From positions 3,472,001 through 3,536,000 of the forward strand of contig NC_014532.2 of assembly GCF_000196875.2 (NCBI RefSeq): 64,000 nt of DNA. Direction: 5' to 3'. The notes under the pieces are model-generated. The model saw only the letters and a program-made list of their open reading frames with translations, was not told the origin of the DNA and searched no databases. The position numbers were made by a program, and so were the translations under genes. Positions within the stretch are counted from its first letter, which is position 1. Each line of letters opens with the position of its first letter. Of the stretch, positions 17,804 through 25,088 are shown one piece after another. This DNA comes from Halomonas elongata DSM 2581. Its GTDB lineage: Bacteria > Pseudomonadota > Gammaproteobacteria > Pseudomonadales > Halomonadaceae.

Positions 17804-18601
17804 TTACCAAATGGTATAGCCGCCATCGACTACTAGGTCCGCACCATTGATCATGTCACTTCCATTCGTGGCAAGAAACAAGATGCTGGCTGCAATCTCG
17901 TCCGTATAAGCAAACCTCCCCGTTGGAATCATCGATTTCATGCGCTCACCTTTCTCGCCAGACCAGGCAGCAGCGCCCATAGGAGTCAGAACAACTGTTG
18001 GTGAAATACTGTTTACCGTAATGCCATGAGGCCCCCACTCTTTTGCCAAGCTCTTCGTCATGCCGATCAGTCCTGCTTTCGCTGAGGTATATGCGCAATG
18101 CTGATCGATGGCGACCGTCGCGGCTTGGGAGGCGATATTGATAATTTTACCGCCATGACCACTCTTCAGAAGATACCGGCCTACAGCTTTTGCGCACAGA
18201 AAGGGAGCGGTAAGGTTGACATCAATCTGGCGCTGCCATTCCGGCAGTGAGACCTCTTCGGCCGGATTTAGGGTGATGGTCCCGGCGGCATTGATTAAGA
18301 TGTGGAGATCACCGAAGTGATCGATTACTTCTTCTACACAGCGCTCGACTTGGTCCTCTTGTGTAACATCGCAGGACCAGGCCCGAACGCGCTCCTCCGG
18401 AAAGTTGACCAATACTTCTTCTACCCGATCAGCCTCAAAGCCCGGATAGAAAATGGCGATGCTTGCCCCTTTATCGAGCATGGCTTCATTGGCCGCCGAG
18501 GCAATTCCTCCCAGACCACCAGTAACCAATATCACTTTACCGCTCAGCGAAAAATTAAAGTCAACACCATGCTTTAACGACATATCATATTCTGTAGCCA
18601 T
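17804..18601 (-). CDS. Short-chain dehydrogenase/reductase (second of two)
   Basis: A 265-residue classical SDR. The cofactor loop reads VTGGLGGIASAA, the NAG motif is INAAGTI, and the catalytic S-Y-K set is in NIASQAATVAIDQHCAYTSAKAG. The C-terminus ends GADLVVDGGYTIW. It probably oxidises a polyol hydroxyl or reduces a ketose with NAD(P). It lies between the other dehydrogenase and the binding protein, all leftward, in the lower-GC part of the island. AAAGGGGCG a few bases before the ATG at 18601 is a reasonable ribosome site. Confidence 0.9.
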   Translation of the reverse strand: MATEYDMSLKHGVDFNFSLSGKVILVTGGLGGIASAANEAMLDKGASIAIFYPGFEADRVEEVLVNFPEERVRAWSCDVTQEDQVERCVEEVIDHFGDLHILINAAGTITLNPAEEVSLPEWQRQIDVNLTAPFLCAKAVGRYLLKSGHGGKIINIASQAATVAIDQHCAYTSAKAGLIGMTKSLAKEWGPHGITVNSISPTVVLTPMGAAAWSGEKGERMKSMIPTGRFAYTDEIAASILFLATNGSDMINGADLVVDGGYTIW

Positions 18602-18647
18602 TTCGCGCCCCTTTATTTTTTATATAAATCTCAGCATTCCCTATCAA

Positions 18648-19445
18648 TCAAGACATTATGAGTCCGCCATCGACATTGATCGCTTGGCCAGTTATATAAC
18701 GAGCATCTTCTGAGGCCAGGAATACCGCCGTACCTGCAATCTCCTCTGGTGATGCCGCACGTTTCATGGGAATACTCTCAACCCATTCACGGATCAACTC
18801 ACCAGGCTGGTAATCTCCCAGGAGTTCGCCCCAGACCTTGTCGTTGTAATCCCACATATCGGTTACTACGATTCCGGGGCAGATCGCATTAACGGTGATA
18901 CCGGAAGTAGCAAACTCACGCGCGAGGCTTTGCGTGATACCTAACACTCCAAATTTGCTCGCGGCATAATGAGGTGTATAGACGAAACCTTGACGCGCCT
19001 GACCTGAAGCCATATTGATCAGCGCCCCTTTGCCGGCCTCGGCCATATATCGGAGGGCTGCTTTGCAGCACAGAAAGACGCCCTTGGTATTAACGTCCAG
19101 CACTTTATCCCAGTCGGATTCAGACAGCTCTTGCAGCCGTGAAATCGTAATGACACCCGCATTCTGGATGGAAACATCAATGTGCCCGAACTTTTTGTTG
19201 ACATCGCCATAAAACTGATCGACCTGCTCACTCTTCGTAACATCGACTTCAGCCGCCATAATGGTGCCAGGCAAGCCTTCCTCTTTTATTCGATTCTCAA
19301 GATCACGAGCGACATCATGGATTTCCCGGCGATTAGATGCCATAGCAACGCTCGCTCCCTCATCGACGAAACGAGTTGCCATAGCAAGACCGATCCCTCT
19401 GTCAGCACCAGCTACAACTACCACCTGATTATCGAAATTTCTCAT
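18648..19445 (-). CDS. Short-chain dehydrogenase/reductase (first of two)
   Basis: A 265-residue classical SDR. Its cofactor motif is GADRGIGLAMATRF (the usual TGxxxGIG threonine is replaced by alanine), with IQNAGVI and the active-site segment NMASGQARQGFVYTPHYAASKFG (S, Y, K present). It ends YITGQAINVDGGLIMS. With its neighbour it supplies two dehydrogenase steps, or two stereospecificities, for the substrate brought in by the ABC transporter. AAGGAAG lies close before the ATG at 19445. Confidence 0.9.
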   Translation of the reverse strand: MRNFDNQVVVVAGADRGIGLAMATRFVDEGASVAMASNRREIHDVARDLENRIKEEGLPGTIMAAEVDVTKSEQVDQFYGDVNKKFGHIDVSIQNAGVITISRLQELSESDWDKVLDVNTKGVFLCCKAALRYMAEAGKGALINMASGQARQGFVYTPHYAASKFGVLGITQSLAREFATSGITVNAICPGIVVTDMWDYNDKVWGELLGDYQPGELIREWVESIPMKRAASPEEIAGTAVFLASEDARYITGQAINVDGGLIMS

Positions 19446-19518
19446 TTCATCTTCCTTACTTGAAATAGACTTAAAGTCTCATCGGCACTAACAGCCATTC
19501 CATAGGCTTTAACTTCGA

Positions 19519-20478
19519 TTAACCTTCCGTATCTAACAGCGCTTCGGCAGTAAAGCTGTCAGTAATCAGCACTTGAATCCAGCCACCCAAGGCTGCTGCG
19601 CGGATAGACGGCACTTTCTGCTGGCCGCCAGCCAGGCCCACCACCCTGGGAATACTTTTCAAGCTATCTGGAGAGATCGCCACTACTCTGTCGTTGAGAG
19701 AGTGCGTAACCAAATCGCCGGTGTCATCAAAGAACCTCAAGCAGACATCACCCACAGCCCCCCAACTGGCCAGGTCGGAGAGCTCCTCCTTGGAGAAGGT
19801 ATTTCCACTTCTGGCAAGAAACCTTGATGGCTCGAGCGTTCCAATACCAACTAATGCAATGCTGAGCTCATCAAACAGCGCCATGGTCTCGCGCACATAA
19901 GGCTCTTCACAGATCACCTTTCGCGCCTCGGGGCTGCTGGTGATACCTGCTACGTGCATAAAGCCCGGCCGAGCTCTCAATCGATTGGCCAACTGCAGCG
20001 TCAAGTTCTCGGCAAGATGCTCCGCACGATCGTGCGACATGCCTCCCATCAACTGAACAACACGTTCTGCTTTCAGCGACCCACTCTTGGGAAGGTGCTC
20101 GGAGAGCGCCACAAGGGCTGAGCTCCAGCTTGAAATCCCCACCCGATCGCTCTCGCGCAAGGTGGATTCCAGATATTGTGCCGCCGCCTCGCCAATGCTC
20201 GACAAGATGGCGTTCTCGCTGTTGTCAGGACAGGCAGCTACTACGACTTCGCTGAGCCCGTACTTGGCGCACAATTCCTCTTCAAGTAGGTGATAAGTAC
20301 CTTCGGGCGGTTTGATACTAATGGCGACGATGCCTTCCTTCTGCGCCCGACGCAGCAAGCGTGATACGCCCGCCTGAGACAGGTTTAACCGTGAGGCAAT
20401 ATCAACCTGGCGCATCTGCTCCACCCAGTACAAGTGGGCCACCTTGGTCGCCAAACGCAGTTCGAATTCGGGCTTCAT
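19519..20478 (-). CDS. SorC-family sugar-responsive transcriptional regulator
   Basis: A 319-residue regulator. An N-terminal helix-turn-helix (residues about 20-45, MRQVDIASRLNLSQAGVSRL) is followed by the SorC sugar-phosphate-binding domain (GISSWSSALVALSEHLPKSG, IALVGIGTLEPSRFL, VGLAGGQQK). Proteins of this family, such as EryD of erythritol operons, are usually released from DNA by a phosphorylated sugar. It is encoded between the kinase and dehydrogenases and probably controls the whole island. Candidate operators are the ATATTC repeats at 23791-24057. Confidence 0.9.
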   Translation of the reverse strand: MKPEFELRLATKVAHLYWVEQMRQVDIASRLNLSQAGVSRLLRRAQKEGIVAISIKPPEGTYHLLEEELCAKYGLSEVVVAACPDNSENAILSSIGEAAAQYLESTLRESDRVGISSWSSALVALSEHLPKSGSLKAERVVQLMGGMSHDRAEHLAENLTLQLANRLRARPGFMHVAGITSSPEARKVICEEPYVRETMALFDELSIALVGIGTLEPSRFLARSGNTFSKEELSDLASWGAVGDVCLRFFDDTGDLVTHSLNDRVVAISPDSLKSIPRVVGLAGGQQKVPSIRAAALGGWIQVLITDSFTAEALLDTEG

Positions 20479-20491
20479 CGTCTTCTCCTAC

Positions 20492-21979
20492 CTAGCCTTT
20501 CGATTGAGAGAGGGTGCGTTCCACAGACCTGATCCACGCCTGATGGCGAATATCTTGGTCCACACCGAGCCCTTCGAATGTATCAAAAGTCGACAACACC
20601 CCCTCCAGTGCCTCAAGCGTCGGCCAGACTCCAAGTTCAAGGCCTGCCAGCAATGCCGCCCCGACAGCTGAAAGTTCTGCTTGAGCAGCTCTCTGGACCA
20701 TGATTCCCAAGGTGTCCGCCTGAAGTTGCATCAGCCATCCGTTGGCACTGGCCCCTCCATCAGCCTTGAGCGCCGTAAGTGGCGGCAGCCCATGACGCTG
20801 ACCGGCAGATCGCATGACATCGACGACATCCTTGATCTGGAATACGATCGACTCGAAGGCCGCTCGTGCCACATCGGCAGGTTCGGTATTGAAGGTCAGC
20901 CCATCCAGAAGCCCAGTGATATCACCGACCCAGCGCGGCGCCCCTAACCCCACCATGGCCGGCACTAAGATCGCCTGACCTTCGCCGTCGGCCGACTCTG
21001 CGAGTTCGGCCAGGCGATCGACAGAGCCGCCGAGGCCCAGAAGCTTCGCGGTCCAAGGCAATATCGCCGCGCTCACCGTGATGTTGCCTTCAAGGGCATA
21101 TACCCGCTGCTCCGGCGTTTCCCAAGCCACCGTCGTCGCCAGACCCTCGGCGCGTATCGGCTGGTCCTGGGTCGTGGTCATCACTGAGGATCCGGTTCCG
21201 TACGTCGCCTTGACGATACCGGGACGAAAACCACCCTGGGCGAATAACGCCGCGTGGGAATCACCGATCATGGACATGATCGGAATCCCGGCTTTGAGCG
21301 ACCCGAACTCACGGGTCTTGCCAAACATATGACTCGAAGGACGAATCTCCGGCAGCATCTCGCTATCAATACCGAAGACATCGAGCAACTCTGGCGACCA
21401 CTGGCCACTGGAGATATCACACAGCTGAGTCCGGGACGCGTTAGACGTATCCGTGAGGTGCACTTCCCCACCAGTGAGATTCCACAGCAGCCAGCTGTCG
21501 ATATTGCCCAACCGGACGCGATGCCGGCTGACACTGTGGTCGAAGGAATCAAGTAACCAGCGAAACTTGGAGCCGGAAAATAGCGGGTCGATGGGCAGAC
21601 CGGAGAGCTCATGGACCCTGGCATTGAGGCCGAGGCGCTTGAGCTCCTCGCAGAAGGGCTGACTACGTCGGCACTGCCAACTAACGCAGGGGGCGAGCGG
21701 TAAACCGCTTGCACTATCCCAGGCAATGGCAGATTCCCGCTGAGACGATATGCCTACAGCGGCAACTTCAATATCAGGGCTTACCGAGAGGCAGGCGTCG
21801 ATGGCTTCCTTGACGGTCTGGACGATTCCTTCGCCTGACTGCTCGACCCACCCCGGCTGAGGATACTGGCAGGGAATCCCTACTTGCGCCTTGGCGATGA
21901 TGTTCCCGCCGAAGTCCACTAGTACCGCCTTGGAGTTGGTCGTACCCTGGTCGATAGCGAGAATGGTCGACGTCGTCAT
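20492..21979 (-). CDS. FGGY-family carbohydrate kinase
   Basis: A 495-residue sugar kinase resembling glycerol kinase and other FGGY enzymes. The phosphate loop AIDQGTTNSKAVLVDF is at the N-terminus, GISSQRESAIAWD near residue 75, TYGTGSSVM near the domain junction and KADGGASANGWLMQLQADTLG near the C-terminus. It should phosphorylate the ketose or polyol made by the dehydrogenases. The ATG at 21979 is preferred, with a GGAGAGG ribosome site; the longer frame to 22027 has no support. It is 10 bases from tktC. Erythritol, apulose, xylulose and glycerol kinases are all FGGY, so the substrate cannot be read from sequence. Confidence 0.9.
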   Translation of the reverse strand: MTTSTILAIDQGTTNSKAVLVDFGGNIIAKAQVGIPCQYPQPGWVEQSGEGIVQTVKEAIDACLSVSPDIEVAAVGISSQRESAIAWDSASGLPLAPCVSWQCRRSQPFCEELKRLGLNARVHELSGLPIDPLFSGSKFRWLLDSFDHSVSRHRVRLGNIDSWLLWNLTGGEVHLTDTSNASRTQLCDISSGQWSPELLDVFGIDSEMLPEIRPSSHMFGKTREFGSLKAGIPIMSMIGDSHAALFAQGGFRPGIVKATYGTGSSVMTTTQDQPIRAEGLATTVAWETPEQRVYALEGNITVSAAILPWTAKLLGLGGSVDRLAELAESADGEGQAILVPAMVGLGAPRWVGDITGLLDGLTFNTEPADVARAAFESIVFQIKDVVDVMRSAGQRHGLPPLTALKADGGASANGWLMQLQADTLGIMVQRAAQAELSAVGAALLAGLELGVWPTLEALEGVLSTFDTFEGLGVDQDIRHQAWIRSVERTLSQSKG

Positions 21980-21989
21980 GGCCCTCTCC

Positions 21990-22934
21990 TCACTTGAGCA
22001 GCGCTTTGGCCGAGTCAACGATGCCATTCACCGACATCCCGAAGTGATCAAGTAGCCATTCGGCCGATCCCGTCGGGGCAAACTCGGGGAACCCCAGCAG
22101 TTTCATCTTGCAGGGAGCCTTGCTGACCACGACCTCCGCGATGGCGCTGCCCATTCCACCACGCACGCTATGCTCTTCGATGGTCAGTACATGCCGGGTG
22201 TCGTTGGCGCACTGGACGATAGTCTCTTCATCCAGGGGAGAGATGCTCGGGAAGTTGACCACGCGAGCCTCAATTCCCTCACCGGCTAATCGCTCAGCCG
22301 CTTCCATGGCTCGGCAAACGGTCACACCGCAGCCAATCAAGGTAATGTCCTGGCCTTCGCGCAGGGTTTGGGCCTTACCGGGCTGGAATTCGTAATTCTC
22401 CGGCAACAATCTAGGCACGCCCATGCGACTCAGACGAACGAAGCTCGGACGATCGCTTTGGGCGACATAGCGAATCACGGCGGCCGTTTCCACGTCATCC
22501 ACCGGGACAAAGATGTCGAGCCCTGCCAGCGGCCTGGTCCAGGCCAGGTCCTCGATAGAGTGGTGTGTTGGCCCCAGTTCGCCGTAGGCGACGCCACTAC
22601 TGACGCCACAGAGTTTCACGTTGGCATTCGAGTACGCGATATCCGCCTTGATCTGCTCGAGCGCTCGGCCGGTCAGGAAACAAGAGGCGCCACACACGAA
22701 AGGCACCAGTCCTGCGTTAGCCAAGCCTGCACCAGCGCCGACCAAGGTCTGCTCGGCAATGCCGACATTGATCAGCCGCTCGGGCCACTTGTCGCGGAAT
22801 CCTCCGAGCTTGCTTGATCCGATAGAGTCGTTACAGACGCTGACGATGCGATCATCTGCTTCCGCCAAGGCCTCCAGGGTCTTCGAGAAGGCATTGCGGC
22901 AATCATGCAGTTGGATGGTATCGGGATTCGACAT
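21990..22934 (-). CDS. Split transketolase, C-terminal subunit
   Basis: A 314-residue protein equal to the pyrimidine-binding and C-terminal domains of transketolase. The conserved glutamate lies in NVGIAEQTLVGAGAGLANAG. The glycine-rich IGCGVTVCRAMEAAERL and the RVVNFPSISPLDEETI stretch follow. It starts two bases after the N-terminal subunit ends, so the two halves are translationally linked and should form one heteromeric enzyme. Comparable two-gene transketolases include AptA/AptB, which act on apulose 4-phosphate in D-apiose catabolism; whether this pair does the same is unknown. Confidence 0.9.
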   Translation of the reverse strand: MSNPDTIQLHDCRNAFSKTLEALAEADDRIVSVCNDSIGSSKLGGFRDKWPERLINVGIAEQTLVGAGAGLANAGLVPFVCGASCFLTGRALEQIKADIAYSNANVKLCGVSSGVAYGELGPTHHSIEDLAWTRPLAGLDIFVPVDDVETAAVIRYVAQSDRPSFVRLSRMGVPRLLPENYEFQPGKAQTLREGQDITLIGCGVTVCRAMEAAERLAGEGIEARVVNFPSISPLDEETIVQCANDTRHVLTIEEHSVRGGMGSAIAEVVVSKAPCKMKLLGFPEFAPTGSAEWLLDHFGMSVNGIVDSAKALLK

Positions 22935-22936
22935 GG

Positions 22937-23767
22937 TTATGCGCCTCGCTCCAGCTCGTTCAGGGCTTCTTCAACTTGCTCCGGGGACGGCACCTTGTGG
23001 TGCCATTCGACACGATCCTGAATGAAGGACACGCCCTTGCCCTTGAAAGTGTTAGCCACCAGACAGCGGGGTTTGTCGGCGACGCGAGGAGCCGTCAGCG
23101 CTTCGATCAACGCCGCGTAGTCGTGTCCGTCTACCTCCAGGGCATCCCACCCAAAAGCACTAAAACGTTCAGCCAGGGGTTCCAGCGACGTCACGTCATG
23201 AGTGCGATCCCCTTGCTGAAGCCGGTTGCGATCAATAATCAGGGTCAGGTTGTCCAGCTTTTTGTGAGCAGCGGTCATAGCTGCCTCCCAGTTGCTGCCT
23301 TCCTGAATCTCCCCATCACCAACGACGACGAAGACCTCCCAATCCTGCTTCTGAAGCTTGGCACCGATGGCAGCCCCCACCCCGACAGGCAACCCATGTC
23401 CCAGAGGGCCGGTGCTGGTTTCCACACCGGGCAGCTTCTCGTTACAAGGGTGGCCGTTGAGTCGTGACTGGGGCTGCACAAAGGTCGACAGCTCCTCCAC
23501 CGGGAAGTAACCGGCGTGCGCCATGGTCGTATACAGCGCGACCGCACAATGCCCTTTGCTCATGATGAAACGATCACGCTCGGGGGCAGTCGGTTCATCC
23601 GGGTTAACTTTCAGCACGTTGAAGTACAGCGTCCCGAGAATATCGATTACGGATAAGTCACCACCGATATGCCCCATATTGGCATTGCCGATGGTTTTGA
23701 TGATCGTCTTTCTCATCTCACGACATTGCTGCGCCAACTCATCGGGCCCCAATGGTCTGAGTGTCAT
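22937..23767 (-). CDS. Split transketolase, N-terminal subunit
   Basis: A 276-residue protein corresponding to the thiamine-diphosphate pyrophosphate-binding domain. Present are GNANMGHIGGDLSVIDILGT, LPGVETSTGPLGHGLPVGVG and the cofactor motif GDGEIQEGSNWEA with its downstream asparagine. It is the first gene of the leftward island. The ATG at 23767 follows GGAGG with an 8-base spacer; an upstream TTG at 23782 is not supported. Upstream is a long AT-rich regulatory stretch. Confidence 0.9.
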   Translation of the reverse strand: MTLRPLGPDELAQQCREMRKTIIKTIGNANMGHIGGDLSVIDILGTLYFNVLKVNPDEPTAPERDRFIMSKGHCAVALYTTMAHAGYFPVEELSTFVQPQSRLNGHPCNEKLPGVETSTGPLGHGLPVGVGAAIGAKLQKQDWEVFVVVGDGEIQEGSNWEAAMTAAHKKLDNLTLIIDRNRLQQGDRTHDVTSLEPLAERFSAFGWDALEVDGHDYAALIEALTAPRVADKPRCLVANTFKGKGVSFIQDRVEWHHKVPSPEQVEEALNELERGA

Positions 23768-23784
23768 ATCCAATACCTCCAAAT

Positions 23785-24057
23785 GAATAAATATTCACTT
23801 TATGAATATCAATTTATAGGAGAATATTTGTGCATTAACTTCTATCCGTCAAGGACAATTAAAAAGGAGCGACTTATCCATTAGCATAATTATCAAAGCA
23901 AGACAAAAATTGGACGAATTCAAAAATAATTTGAAATAAAAGATTAAAATCAATGACTTACACGGGCAATCTCTTGCGTCGGAAAGCGCCTTGCTATTTA
24001 TTCATTAAAGAATAAATATTCAAAACAAATAATTGAATATATATTCGACAGAATATT
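23785..24057 (-). promoter_or_regulatory. AT-rich upstream region of the sugar island with repeated ATATTC/GAATAT motifs
   Basis: ATATTCA (23791-23797) and TGAATAT (23803-23809) form a perfect 7-bp inverted repeat with a 5-base spacer, 24 bases before the split-transketolase start. GAATATT recurs at 23822-23828. About 200 bases further upstream ATATTCA (24016-24022), TGAATAT (24034-24040), the 12-bp palindrome GAATATATATTC (24035-24046) and GAATATTC (24051-24058) cluster again. Two clusters separated by about 200 bp suggest an operator pair for the SorC regulator. The region is AT-rich, so chance occurrences are possible. Confidence 0.45.
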
Positions 24058-24623
24058 CCCCAAAAAAAGATCAAAACATTAGAAACAAAGCAATCGCTAT
24101 AAGGAAAGCATCGCCCCTTTCTGATTCCTCGTTTCCACGCTTTCTTCTTCTCAATACATGGGAAAAGGGGACTGCCCCTCAGGGGCACGTAGGTCTTCCC
24201 CCTCACCTGACCAGGCAAGTGGGGTTTGCAGGGAAGCGTGAGTGGCTTCCTGATCTGGAGTGGCAGTATGACTGCGCCAGTTTCCCATCTCTCGGGGCAG
24301 AGGGTTTCTATCCTGAGCGGGGCATCGCGTCTGACGGAGGAGATCGGCATCACTCGCGCGTGCTGCCAAAGGGCTTGCCTTATCTGTGCGTAGAGAACCA
24401 GGGACAGGCCAAGGAATGAGCCCGCGAGGAGGTAACCCCTAGACCTGACTTTCTCTACCCCCGGGAGCCCAGTGCAGCTCCGAGCTACGACACGGCTGAG
24501 GATCGTCTGATGTAGTGTTTCGAGACCAGACTGCAGGCGCCCTCGGAGTATGTTTGCAGCTCAGCCGTCCCGTGAGGACTATAAATCTGCGTAAGTCACC
24601 ACTGAGGTGGTCCGGCGTGTCGC
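24058..24623. other. Intergenic stretch without a supported gene
   Basis: Base composition switches from AT-rich to GC-rich near 24110. Short overlapping open frames exist on both strands (for example 24033-24419 plus), but none has a convincing ribosome site or recognised motif. A short inverted repeat ACCAC-TGAG-GTGGT (24598-24611) lies just beyond the aroQ stop and might act as a weak terminator. It may be degraded DNA at the island edge. Confidence 0.4.
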
Positions 24624-25058
24624 TCATCCGGCCGCGATCAATGCCTCCAGGGCGGCATGGTAGCCCTGACTGCCGAGACCGGCGATCACCCCGTCGGCAC
24701 GCAACGAGACATAGGAGTGATGGCGGAAGGCTTCGCGCTTGTGGACGTTGGAAAGGTGTACTTCGATGACACGGCCATCAAAGGCGTTGAGGGCGTCGAG
24801 AATCGCCACCGAGGTATGGGTATAGGCCGCCGGATTGATGATGATCGCGCCGGTGCCATCGAGGCGGGCAGCGTGGATGGCATCGATCAGTTCGCCCTCG
24901 TGGTTGCTCTGCCGGCAGGCGATCTCCCAGCCGGCTTGGGCCGCCCGTTCGCGCAGGGCGTTGTCGATATCCGCCAGGGTCTCGTCGCCATAGATCTCCG
25001 GCTGACGCGTACCCAGCAGGTTGAGGTTGGGGCCATGCAGGACCAGGACCTTGTGCAT
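24624..25058 (-). CDS. aroQ: 3-dehydroquinate dehydratase, type II
   Basis: A complete 144-residue type II dehydroquinase. Its hallmarks are [16 protein letters not shown] with the active-site tyrosine, the [16 protein letters not shown] segment and [18 protein letters not shown]. It converts 3-dehydroquinate to 3-dehydroshikimate in aromatic amino acid synthesis. The protein forms a dodecamer in characterised homologues. It sits 30 bases after glnE and could be co-transcribed with it. Confidence 0.96.
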   Translation of the reverse strand: MHKVLVLHGPNLNLLGTRQPEIYGDETLADIDNALRERAAQAGWEIACRQSNHEGELIDAIHAARLDGTGAIIINPAAYTHTSVAILDALNAFDGRVIEVHLSNVHKREAFRHHSYVSLRADGVIAGLGSQGYHAALEALIAAG

Positions 25059-25088
25059 CGTGATGGTTTCCTTATCGATGAGCCGGTT

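Noticed and set aside
23768-23782. TTG start five codons before the split-transketolase ATG
   Set aside because: The GGAGG ribosome site lies inside this extension and is correctly spaced for the ATG at 23767.
24033-24419. 128-codon plus-strand gene
   Set aside because: No ribosome site, no recognised motif, and other frames on both strands are equally open; the first codons lie in the AT-rich regulatory stretch.
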